Assembly (NCBI RefSeq): GCF_017877135.1 | Contig: NZ_JAGIPH010000009.1 | Span: forward strand, 143,381 to 207,380 | Reading direction: 5' to 3' | DNA from: Neorhizobium galegae | GTDB taxonomy: Bacteria > Pseudomonadota > Alphaproteobacteria > Rhizobiales > Rhizobiaceae | Length of the DNA stretch: 64,000 bases | Part shown: piece after piece, positions 20,071 to 28,481 of the stretch | How positions within the stretch are numbered: position 1 is the first letter of the stretch | How the letters are laid out: every line of letters begins with the position of its first letter | Notes under the pieces: generated by a model | Seen by the model: only the letters and a program-made list of their open reading frames with translations | The model's database searches: none | Told to the model about the DNA's origin: nothing | Program-made: the position numbers and the translations under genes

Positions 20071-21287
20071 ACCAGGCTCTGAAACCGAATTCCTTCCGGG
20101 CTGGCCCCGATGAAGACGGCCGTTTCGGCATCTATGGCGGCCGCTTCGTGGCCGAAACCCTGATGCCGCTGATCCTCGACCTGCAGGAGGAGTGGAACAA
20201 GGCCAAGACCGATCCGGCCTTCCAGGCGGAGCTTGCGCATCTCGGCACCCATTATATCGGCCGCCCGAGCCCGATGTATTTTGCCGAGCGCCTGACGGCG
20301 GAACTCGGCGGCGCAAAGATCTATTTCAAGCGCGATGAACTGAACCACACGGGCAGCCACAAGATCAACAACTGTATCGGCCAGATCCTGCTGGCCAAGC
20401 GCATGGGCAAGACCCGCATCATCGCGGAAACCGGTGCCGGCCAGCATGGGGTGGCTTCGGCCACCGTTGCCGCCCGCTTCGGCCTGCCTTGCGTGGTCTA
20501 CATGGGCGCGACCGATGTGGAGCGCCAGGCGCCGAACGTCTTCCGCATGAAGCTGCTGGGCGCCGAGGTGAAGCCTGTCACCTCCGGCCACGGCACGCTG
20601 AAGGATGCGATGAACGAGGCCCTGCGCGACTGGGTGACCAATGTCGACGATACCTATTACATCATCGGCACGGCCGCCGGCCCGCATCCCTATCCGGAAA
20701 TGGTGCGCGAGTTCCAGTCGGTTATCGGCAAGGAAGCCCGCGAACAGATGATGGCTGCCGAAGGGCGCCTGCCGGATATGCTGGTGGCCGCCGTGGGTGG
20801 GGGCTCGAACGCCATCGGCCTCTTCCATCCCTTCCTCGATGACGAAAGCGTGTCCATTGTGGGCGTCGAAGCCGGCGGCAAGGGCCTGGACGGCGAAGAG
20901 CATTGCGCCTCGCTGACCGCTGGCCGTCCCGGCGTGCTGCATGGCAATCGCACCTATCTGCTGCAGGACGATGACGGGCAGATCAAGGAAGGCCATTCCA
21001 TCTCCGCCGGTCTCGATTATCCCGGCATCGGGCCGGAACATTCCTGGCTGCGCGATACCGGCCGCGTCGAGTATGTGCCGATCAAGGATGACGAGGCGCT
21101 CGCCGCCTTCCAGATGCTGACGCGCACCGAGGGCATCATCCCGGCGCTTGAGCCCAGCCATGCGCTGGCCGAAGTCATCAAGCGCGCGCCGAAGATGGAC
21201 AAGGACCAGATCATCCTGATGAACCTCTGTGGTCGCGGCGACAAGGACATCTTTACCGTCGGCAAGCTTTTGGGGATGGGTCTCTGA
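20067..21287 (+). CDS. trpB: Tryptophan synthase beta subunit
   Basis: TrpB condenses indole with serine to make tryptophan, using pyridoxal phosphate. The product is 406 residues. The PLP lysine is Lys99 in HTGSHKINN. AETGAGQHGVA is the substrate-binding loop and VGGGSNAIG binds the cofactor phosphate. The GTG at 20067 overlaps the trpF stop and has GGGAG six bases upstream. The trpF-trpB-trpA order with accD and folC downstream is the rhizobial norm; the other trp genes are elsewhere. Confidence 0.98.
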   Translation: MNQALKPNSFRAGPDEDGRFGIYGGRFVAETLMPLILDLQEEWNKAKTDPAFQAELAHLGTHYIGRPSPMYFAERLTAELGGAKIYFKRDELNHTGSHKINNCIGQILLAKRMGKTRIIAETGAGQHGVASATVAARFGLPCVVYMGATDVERQAPNVFRMKLLGAEVKPVTSGHGTLKDAMNEALRDWVTNVDDTYYIIGTAAGPHPYPEMVREFQSVIGKEAREQMMAAEGRLPDMLVAAVGGGSNAIGLFHPFLDDESVSIVGVEAGGKGLDGEEHCASLTAGRPGVLHGNRTYLLQDDDGQIKEGHSISAGLDYPGIGPEHSWLRDTGRVEYVPIKDDEALAAFQMLTRTEGIIPALEPSHALAEVIKRAPKMDKDQIILMNLCGRGDKDIFTVGKLLGMGL

Positions 21288-21289
21288 TC

Positions 21290-22129
21290 ATGACTGAACG
21301 CATGGATGCACGTTTTGCCGACCTGAAGGCTGAAGGCCGCCCGGCACTCATTACCTATTTCATGGGCGGCGATCCGGATTTCGAAACGTCGCTCGGCATC
21401 ATGAAGGCGCTGCCGGAAGCCGGCGCCGATGTGATCGAACTCGGCATGCCGTTTTCCGATCCGATGGCCGATGGCCCGGCCATTCAGATGGCCGGTCATC
21501 GCGCACTGTCCGGCGGACAGACACTGTCCAAGACGCTTGATCTTGCGCGCGCTTTTCGTGAAGGCGACCAGAAGACCCCGATCGTGCTGATGGGCTATTA
21601 CAACCCGATCTACTCGTTCGGCGTCGAGCGTTTTCTGGATGCAGCGCTCGAAGCTGGCATTGATGGTCTGATCGTGGTCGACCTGCCGCCGGAAATGGAC
21701 GATGAACTGTGCATCCCGGCGCTTGCCAAGGGGATCAACTTCATCCGCCTGGCAACGCCGACGACCGATGAAAAGCGCCTGCCGAAGGTTCTGAAGAACA
21801 CCTCCGGCTTCGTTTACTACGTCTCGATGAACGGCATTACCGGCTCGGCGCTTCCGGATCTGTCCAAGATCGCCGCTGCCGTCAACCGCATCAAGGCCCA
21901 TACGGACCTGCCCGTCTGCGTCGGCTTTGGCGTCAAGACCGCCGATCATGCCCAGGCGATCGGCGCCGCGGCCGATGGCGTCGTGGTGGGGTCTGCTATC
22001 GTGGCGCAGGTGGCCGGCAGTCTCGATGCCGAAGGCCGTGCAACGAGCCACACCATTTCTGCAGTCTCGACGCTGGTGCGCGGTCTTGCCACCGGCGTCC
22101 GTTCGGCCCGCCTTGCGGCTGCGGAATAA
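21290..22129 (+). CDS. trpA: Tryptophan synthase alpha subunit
   Basis: TrpA cleaves indole-3-glycerol phosphate to indole, which is channelled to TrpB. The product is a 279-residue TIM barrel. VIELGMPFSDPMADGP contains the catalytic glutamate and phosphate loop, VLMGYYNPIYSFG and IVVDLPPE carry the catalytic aspartate region, and VGFGVKTADHA and VVVGSAIV form the phosphate site. It begins two bases after trpB. Confidence 0.98.
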   Translation: MTERMDARFADLKAEGRPALITYFMGGDPDFETSLGIMKALPEAGADVIELGMPFSDPMADGPAIQMAGHRALSGGQTLSKTLDLARAFREGDQKTPIVLMGYYNPIYSFGVERFLDAALEAGIDGLIVVDLPPEMDDELCIPALAKGINFIRLATPTTDEKRLPKVLKNTSGFVYYVSMNGITGSALPDLSKIAAAVNRIKAHTDLPVCVGFGVKTADHAQAIGAAADGVVVGSAIVAQVAGSLDAEGRATSHTISAVSTLVRGLATGVRSARLAAAE

Positions 22130-22168
22130 CGTTACCACATTGACGATGGTCAATCAGGAGTTTTGCCC

Positions 22169-23068
22169 GTGAACTGGATCACCAACTATGTGCGCCCGCG
22201 CATCAATTCCATGCTGGGTCGCCGGGAAGTGCCGGAGAACCTCTGGATCAAGTGCCCGGAAACCGGCGAAATGGTTTTTCACAAGGATCTTGAGGAGAAC
22301 AAGTGGGTCATTCCCGCCTCCGGCTTCCACATGAAGATGCCGGCAAAGGCACGGCTTGCCGACCTGTTCGACGGCGGCGTTTATGAAAACCTGCCGCAGC
22401 CGAAGGTGGCGCAGGACCCGCTGAAGTTCCGCGATTCGAAGAAATACGCCGACCGCCTGAAGGACAGCCGCGTCAAGACCGAGCAGGAGGATACGATCCT
22501 TGCCGGCCTCGGCAAGGTCGAGGGCCTGACGCTGGTTGCCGTCGTGCATGAGTTCAACTTCATCGGCGGCTCGCTCGGCATGGCGGCCGGCGAGGCGATC
22601 GTCAAGGCTGCCGAACGGGCGCTTGCCGAACGCTGCCCGCTGGTCATCTTCCCGGCTTCGGGGGGTGCGCGCATGCAGGAAGGCATCCTTTCCCTAATGC
22701 AGTTGCCGCGCACGACGGTTGCGATCGACATGCTGAAGGAAGAAGGCCTTCCTTACATCGTGGTCCTCACCAATCCGACGACCGGTGGCGTGACCGCGTC
22801 CTATGCGATGCTGGGTGATGTTCACATTGCCGAGCCGGGCGCCGAAATCGGCTTTGCCGGCAAGCGCGTCATCGAGCAGACCCTGCGCGAAAAGCTGCCG
22901 GAAGGGTTCCAGACGGCGGAATATCTGCTGGAGCACGGCATGGTCGACATGGTGGTGAAGCGCCATGATATCGCCCACACGCTGGCCACGATCCTCAAGA
23001 TCATGCTGAAGCAGCCGGCGGGCATTGCGGGCCATGACGCAGGGCAAAAGCTCGCACTCAGCGCCTGA
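22169..23068 (+). CDS. accD: Acetyl-CoA carboxylase carboxyltransferase beta subunit, zinc ribbon degenerate
   Basis: AccD with AccA transfers the carboxyl group from biotin to acetyl-CoA, giving malonyl-CoA for fatty acids. The product is 299 residues with the crotonase-fold core (FIFPASGGARMQEG region, TTGGVTASYAMLGD, AEIGFAGKRVIEQT). The N-terminal region where E. coli has a four-cysteine zinc ribbon keeps only Cys29 in WIKCPETGE; the partner positions read ENKWVIPASGFHMKM. The GTG at 22169 has AGGAG eight bases upstream. It follows trpA and precedes folC in one transcript. Confidence 0.96.
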   Translation: MNWITNYVRPRINSMLGRREVPENLWIKCPETGEMVFHKDLEENKWVIPASGFHMKMPAKARLADLFDGGVYENLPQPKVAQDPLKFRDSKKYADRLKDSRVKTEQEDTILAGLGKVEGLTLVAVVHEFNFIGGSLGMAAGEAIVKAAERALAERCPLVIFPASGGARMQEGILSLMQLPRTTVAIDMLKEEGLPYIVVLTNPTTGGVTASYAMLGDVHIAEPGAEIGFAGKRVIEQTLREKLPEGFQTAEYLLEHGMVDMVVKRHDIAHTLATILKIMLKQPAGIAGHDAGQKLALSA

Positions 23069-23095
23069 TTTTCCATGAACGCCTCGGGGACTGAC

Positions 23096-24439
23096 ATGAA
23101 CGACGTGGCCCATAGCGAGGCGGAACAGGTTATCAACGACCTGATGAAACTGCACCCCAAGGGTTTCGACATGACCCTTGGGCGCATGCGCCGCCTGCTC
23201 GATGTTCTGGGCAATCCGCAACTGAAACTTCCGCCTATGATCCATGTCGCCGGCACCAACGGCAAGGGCTCGGTCTCCGCCTTCTGTCGCGCGCTTCTCG
23301 AAGCGGGCGGCTATGCGGTGCATGTCCACACCTCGCCACATCTGGTGCGTTGGCATGAACGTTACCGGATCGGTGCCAAGGGTGCCGCCGGGACGCTGGT
23401 TGCGGATGCAGATCTGGCCGATGCGCTGCGCCGCGTTGCCGAAGCCAATGCCGGCCAGGCGATCACGGTGTTCGAGATCCTGACGGCGGCCGGGTTCCTG
23501 CTGTTTTCCGAGCGGCCTGCCGATGCGGTGATCATCGAGGTCGGCATGGGTGGCCGCCTCGATTGCACCAATGTTGTCGATGATCCGGCCGTTTCGGTGA
23601 TCATGCCGATATCTTTCGACCATCAGGCCTATCTGGGGGACCGGGTGGAACTGATCGCAGCCGAAAAGGCCGGTATCATCAAGAAGGGCCGCCCGGTGGT
23701 CATCGGGCACCAGGAATTCGAGGCCGCGCGCGAAACGCTGGCGGCGACCGCCGATCGTCTCGGCAGTCCGGCTGCCATTTACGGTCAGGACTTTTCGGCC
23801 CACGAAGAATTTGGCCGCATGGTCTACCAGGACGAGTTCGGTCTTGCCGACCTGCCTCTTCCCCGCCTGCCGGGTCGCCATCAGCTGGCCAATGCGGCAG
23901 CAGCCATCCGCGCCGTCAAGGCGGCGGGATTTGCGGTGACCGAGGCGATGATGGAAACGGCCATGACGTCGGTCGAATGGCCAGGACGTTTGCAGAAACT
24001 GACAGAAGGCGAGCTTCTGGCCTATGCGCCGGCGGGTTCCGAAATCTGGGTGGATGGAGGGCATAATCCCGGCGCCGGCGAAGTGATTGCCGAGGCCATG
24101 GCCTCTTTTGAGGAAAAGCAGGCGCGGCCGCTTTACCTCATTGTCGGCATGCTCAACACCAAGGACCCGATCGGCTATTTCCGTGCCTTTGCCGATATCG
24201 CCGAATATGCCTTCACGGTGCCGATCCGCGGCAGCGATGCCGGCCTGGACCCGGTGGCGCTGGCCGATTCGGCTTATGATGCGGGCCTTGTGGCGGAACC
24301 GTCGCTTGCGGTTGCCGATGCGCTGAAAGAAATCTCGGCGCGCCAGCTCGAAGGACAGCTGCCGCCACGCATCCTGATCGGCGGGTCGCTCTATCTTGCC
24401 GGAAATGTTCTCGCCGACAACGGAACACCTCCGAAGTAA
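23096..24439 (+). CDS. folC: Folylpolyglutamate synthase / dihydrofolate synthase
   Basis: FolC joins glutamate to dihydropteroate and extends the polyglutamate tail of folates. The product is 447 residues from the ATG at 23096 (an ATG at 23075 would add seven). HVAGTNGKGSVSA (50-62) is the ATP loop, HTSPHLVRWHER the family motif, and VEVGMGGRLDCTNV the Mur-ligase-type motif. LPGRHQLANAAAAI precedes the C-terminal domain with WVDGGHNPGAG. It closes the trpFBA-accD-folC operon. Confidence 0.95.
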   Translation: MNDVAHSEAEQVINDLMKLHPKGFDMTLGRMRRLLDVLGNPQLKLPPMIHVAGTNGKGSVSAFCRALLEAGGYAVHVHTSPHLVRWHERYRIGAKGAAGTLVADADLADALRRVAEANAGQAITVFEILTAAGFLLFSERPADAVIIEVGMGGRLDCTNVVDDPAVSVIMPISFDHQAYLGDRVELIAAEKAGIIKKGRPVVIGHQEFEAARETLAATADRLGSPAAIYGQDFSAHEEFGRMVYQDEFGLADLPLPRLPGRHQLANAAAAIRAVKAAGFAVTEAMMETAMTSVEWPGRLQKLTEGELLAYAPAGSEIWVDGGHNPGAGEVIAEAMASFEEKQARPLYLIVGMLNTKDPIGYFRAFADIAEYAFTVPIRGSDAGLDPVALADSAYDAGLVAEPSLAVADALKEISARQLEGQLPPRILIGGSLYLAGNVLADNGTPPK

Positions 24440-24466
24440 GTCCGCCGATTAAATGACGCCCATAAA

Positions 24467-24492
24467 AAAAGCCCGGTCAGTGCCGGGCTTTT
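24467..24492. terminator. Bidirectional terminator between folC and trxA
   Basis: GCCCGG and CCGGGC arms, a 6-base loop, and A and T runs on both flanks serve the convergent folC and trxA genes. Confidence 0.9.
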
Positions 24493-24513
24493 CTGTCGAT
24501 TGGGAGGCGGTGC

Positions 24514-24834
24514 TTATACAGCGCCGGAAATCCATGAGGTCAGCGCAGTCTTGGGCGCGGCGCCGACCTTGATGTCTGCCACTTCGCCGCCCTTGAACAT
24601 GGCAAGGGTCGGGATCGAACGAACGCCGAACTTGGCAGCCAGTTCCGGGTTTTCATCGATGTTCAGCTTGGCGATCTTGACCTTGCCGGCCATCTCGGTG
24701 GAAATTTCTTCGAGGCTCGGACCGATCATCTTGCAGGGGCCGCACCACTCAGCCCAGAAATCCACGACGACAGGCTCTGCGGAATCCAGAACTTCCGACT
24801 GGAAGTTCGCGTTGTCGACTTTCACGGTAGCCAT
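24514..24834 (-). CDS. trxA: Thioredoxin 1
   Basis: The 106-residue cytoplasmic dithiol reductant. The active site is W30-C31-G-P-C34, followed by the buried cis-proline loop SIPTLAMF. I chose the ATG at 24834, with AAGGAGA seven bases upstream, over a longer frame. It lies directly downstream of addA, an arrangement common in Rhizobiales. Confidence 0.98.
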   Translation of the reverse strand: MATVKVDNANFQSEVLDSAEPVVVDFWAEWCGPCKMIGPSLEEISTEMAGKVKIAKLNIDENPELAAKFGVRSIPTLAMFKGGEVADIKVGAAPKTALTSWISGAV

Positions 24835-24908
24835 GAGGCTCTCCTTCAACGATTTTCGTGTTGGCAAGAATGTGATGCGCCCGCGCGCCAAATTCAATGC
24901 TGCCTATC

Positions 24909-27900
24909 TCATTTTGTGGTGAGCTCGGCAAGGGAGCGGACCAGAAGCGCCGGTGGAAGTTGAATGACAGCGCCCGTTTCCGTGTAGACCAGCACGCAGG
25001 CAATCTCCCGATCCGGATAGAGCGGCTTCAGGATCTCCCGGTAGATGGCAAGCTGCGCCCGGTGGGCGAGCGGCACCTGCTCGGGTGATCTTGGGGCAAA
25101 GCGGTTCGTCTTATAGTCGAGAATGGTCACTGTGCCGTCGGACCCGACGCTTAGGCGGTCGACGCGGCCGGATACGGCGTGATTGCGGCCATTCAACTGC
25201 AGCGTACCCATGATCGAGACTTCCGGCTGGGCATGGGCCGTAAAGACGGATTGCAGGTCGGGGTGGCGCAGCACCCCCATGATGGCGGCTAGGAGCGCCT
25301 GCCTTTCGTGCTCCGGCCAGAAGCTTGCCGTGCGCGAAAGATAGCGGCGTGCCGCGTCTTCCTGCGCATTGAGAGGGAAGGTCGGCAACATCTGCAGCAT
25401 GCGATGGGTCAGGCGACCTTTCTGCAGCGCGCGGCCTGCCGCTGCCTTTTCGCCAAACAGCGGCGAGACAAACGCGGCCTCGCCATCCTCCTCATCGATC
25501 ATCACACCGGCGCCGGACGGGCTGAGCGGCCGGGGGAGGGGCTTGGACGGCGGCAGCTGGCGCGACAAGGCCTCGGGCAGGCTCTCCTCCCGTCTGTCGG
25601 CCATCGTCTCTTCGTGTCTGGCCAGCGGGCGAAGCGGGCCCACCGGTGCCCGCCACTGATGGCCTTCCCAGTCGCCGTCGGGGCCGGAAAAGCGTGCGGG
25701 CTTGCACCGATCGCCGTTGCTTGAGAGCGCGCGCGCCACCATGGCCTGCCAGCTTTCGTCGTTCTCCAGCTTGCCGCGATAGCCGCAGATGATCAGGCGG
25801 TCGGCAGCCCGTGTCATGCCGACATAGAGCAGGCGGCGATACTCTTCCTCGGCGGCGAGTTTGACCCGCTCGTCATCGGCGGATGTCAGCGCGTTCGAGA
25901 GGGTCTTGCCCGGCACCCACGCGGGCACATCGCGACCATCGATCTTCAGGAAGCGGAATTTCGGCACATGCGAGTGGATGAAGGCCTTCGAGCCACTATC
26001 GACCAGAAACACCACCGGCGCCTCCAGCCCCTTGGAGGCATGCACGGTCATGATGCGCACCTCGTCACGGCCGCTGTCCTGCTCGCGCTTGATGGTGGGC
26101 GATTCCAGCTCCAGGGTCGAAATGAAGCTCTGCAGGCCGGGCAGCGTCTTGTCCTCGTGGTCAAGCGCAAGGCTCAGGAACTCATCGAGAATATCCGCCG
26201 CCTCACTGCCAAGCCGGGCAAGGAAACGCTTGCGGCCGCTATCTGCCCCGAGAATCCGGGCAAAGAAGTCATGCACGCTGAAGCGCCCGGCCATCTCGAC
26301 CATGCCGTTGAGGCGCGTCACGGTGGGCGCAAACCGGCTGTCGTCTTCCGCCGCCAGCGCCTGCATGTGTTGCCAGACGCTGGTGTTCTCGGGCCTCAGC
26401 GCCGCGAGGTGGAAAATATCGTCTTCCACGAGATCGAAGAGCGGGCTTTTCAGCACCGCGGCCAGCGACAGGTCATCGTGCGGCTGCAGCACGAAGCGGG
26501 CAAGCGCCATCAGATCCTGGACGGCGATATGATTGGTAAGCTTCAGGCGGTCGGCCCCGGCGACGGGGATTTCGCCACGCCGTTTCAGGGCGCGTGTCAG
26601 CGCATTGACGAAGGCGTCGCGCTTGCGCACCAGCACCAGGATATCGCCCGGGCGGATCGTGCGCTCATGGTCCTTCTCGATGATGGTCTGACGGCCAACC
26701 ATCTCGCCGATCACGTGGGCCATGCGCGCCGCCAGAATAGCGGAAGGTGCCCGATCGGGCGTTGCGTCAAAGGGGGCTGTCCAGTCGTCCTCCATGTCCG
26801 AGACATCCGGCACGACGGTTTCCCAGAGATCCACGGCACCCGCATGGCCGATGCGATTTGACCGGTGAATGACCGGATCTCCGATGGCGCTCAAGCCCCT
26901 TGCATTGTCTTCGAGCGCAAATACCTGGTCGACGGCGCTCAGGACATCGGCGGTGGAGCGGAAGGAGAGGGGCAGCCGCACCGGATGGAAGGCCTGGCCG
27001 CTCAGGTCCACCCGTTTTTGGGTCTCGAAACGCTCCTGCGCAAACCGTTCGGGCCGCGCCCCCTGGAAAGAATAGATCGACTGCTTCTCGTCGCCGACGG
27101 CAAAGATGGTTCGCCGGGTTTCGCGCGCGCTCTGCCCGGAAAAGAAGTCTTCGGCCAGCGATTTGATCACCGCCCATTGCACCGGGCTCGTATCCTGCGC
27201 CTCGTCCACCAGAATGTGGTCGATGCCCTGATCAAGCTTGTAATGCACCCAGGCGCCGACCCCATCGCGTGTCAGAAGATCGGCGGTGCGGGCAATCAGG
27301 TCCTCGAAATCCAGAAGACTGCGGCGCCGCTTCAGTTCCTCGTAATCTTCGTTCAGCCGGTCGGCGAGCGTGAGCGCCGCACGCGTCGCCTCGAACATGC
27401 GCAGGGTGCGCAGTCGTTCGCGGGTATCGACCACATGCTGGCGTGCCGATGCCACGGCATCACCCAGCTGCGGTGCTGCCGTCAGCATGGCCTTTGCGAT
27501 CAGCGAGCTGTCTGCCTTGGGTTTGCCGGCCTGCGTCAGGAACACCTGGTCGAGAAGTTTTGCCCGCGCAAGAGGATCCGCTTCGGCCACGGCCCGTTTC
27601 AGCATCAGGCCCGCATCACCCGCCTTTGCGCCGCCCTTTGTCTCGGCAAGCTCGAGATAAAGCCCTAGCAGCGGACCGGAAAGACCGGGAAGCGGCCAAT
27701 AGGCCTCGACCAGCGTGGCTTCACTGTCATTCTTGCCGAGGTCAAACGCGTGGCGCAACAATGCGTCCGGGCCGCCATGCGCATCCGCTTCTGCGAGAAA
27801 GCGGCGGATCGCAGTGCGGTTCGCGATGATATCGGAGATGAGACCTTCGAGCCCCGTTTCATCCCCGAGATCGAGGACATGGGCAAAGGCTGCGGCGAGA

Positions 27901-28481
27901 CCTGAATCGTCTTCCGCCGACGTTGCCGTCAACAGGGAACGGCGCGCTTCGGCGAGAAGCGCCGAGGCCGAGGCATCGTCCAGCACGGAAAAATGCCCGG
28001 CGACATTGGCTTCCAGCGGAAACTGGTGCAGCAGCGCCTCGCAGAAGGCATGGATGGTCTGGATCTTCAGGCCGCCCGGCGTCTCAAGCGCCTTGGCAAA
28101 CAGGCGGCGAGCATTGGCGAGCTTGAAGGAATCCGGCTCATGACCCTCGATGCCGGCGATCCGTTCGGCCAGTTTCTCATCCGGCAGCACAGCCCATTCC
28201 GCCAGTCGCTGAAACACCCGGTTCGACATCTCCGATGCGGCTGCCTTGGTATAGGTGAGGCAGAGAATGGCCGAGGGGCGGCAGCCGGCAAGCAGAAGCC
28301 GGATCACCCGCTGGGTCAACACATGGGTTTTCCCCGAGCCGGCATTGGCCGAGACCCAGGCGGAACTGGCCGGATCGGAGGCAAGCGCCTGCTGGCGCGC
28401 CGTCCAGGTCAGCCACAGAGCCGGATCATCGCCCAACAGCGTGACGTCCGTCTGCTCATCTCGGCGTTCACTCATCGGCAT
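24909..28481 (-). CDS. addA: Double-strand break repair helicase-nuclease AddA, alphaproteobacterial type
   Basis: AddA is the UvrD-like 3'-5' helicase and nuclease subunit of AddAB, which resects double-strand ends and loads RecA in place of RecBCD. The product is 1190 residues. The Walker A SANAGSGKTH is at 44-53, CLTYTKAAASEM is motif Ia, VDEAQDTSPVQW motif II, and MTVHASKGLEAPVVFL motif V. The C-terminal nuclease has VTILDYKTNR. The start is either 28481 or the ATG six bases further in; both overlap the addB end. Confidence 0.96.
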   Translation of the reverse strand: MPMSERRDEQTDVTLLGDDPALWLTWTARQQALASDPASSAWVSANAGSGKTHVLTQRVIRLLLAGCRPSAILCLTYTKAAASEMSNRVFQRLAEWAVLPDEKLAERIAGIEGHEPDSFKLANARRLFAKALETPGGLKIQTIHAFCEALLHQFPLEANVAGHFSVLDDASASALLAEARRSLLTATSAEDDSGLAAAFAHVLDLGDETGLEGLISDIIANRTAIRRFLAEADAHGGPDALLRHAFDLGKNDSEATLVEAYWPLPGLSGPLLGLYLELAETKGGAKAGDAGLMLKRAVAEADPLARAKLLDQVFLTQAGKPKADSSLIAKAMLTAAPQLGDAVASARQHVVDTRERLRTLRMFEATRAALTLADRLNEDYEELKRRRSLLDFEDLIARTADLLTRDGVGAWVHYKLDQGIDHILVDEAQDTSPVQWAVIKSLAEDFFSGQSARETRRTIFAVGDEKQSIYSFQGARPERFAQERFETQKRVDLSGQAFHPVRLPLSFRSTADVLSAVDQVFALEDNARGLSAIGDPVIHRSNRIGHAGAVDLWETVVPDVSDMEDDWTAPFDATPDRAPSAILAARMAHVIGEMVGRQTIIEKDHERTIRPGDILVLVRKRDAFVNALTRALKRRGEIPVAGADRLKLTNHIAVQDLMALARFVLQPHDDLSLAAVLKSPLFDLVEDDIFHLAALRPENTSVWQHMQALAAEDDSRFAPTVTRLNGMVEMAGRFSVHDFFARILGADSGRKRFLARLGSEAADILDEFLSLALDHEDKTLPGLQSFISTLELESPTIKREQDSGRDEVRIMTVHASKGLEAPVVFLVDSGSKAFIHSHVPKFRFLKIDGRDVPAWVPGKTLSNALTSADDERVKLAAEEEYRRLLYVGMTRAADRLIICGYRGKLENDESWQAMVARALSSNGDRCKPARFSGPDGDWEGHQWRAPVGPLRPLARHEETMADRREESLPEALSRQLPPSKPLPRPLSPSGAGVMIDEEDGEAAFVSPLFGEKAAAGRALQKGRLTHRMLQMLPTFPLNAQEDAARRYLSRTASFWPEHERQALLAAIMGVLRHPDLQSVFTAHAQPEVSIMGTLQLNGRNHAVSGRVDRLSVGSDGTVTILDYKTNRFAPRSPEQVPLAHRAQLAIYREILKPLYPDREIACVLVYTETGAVIQLPPALLVRSLAELTTK

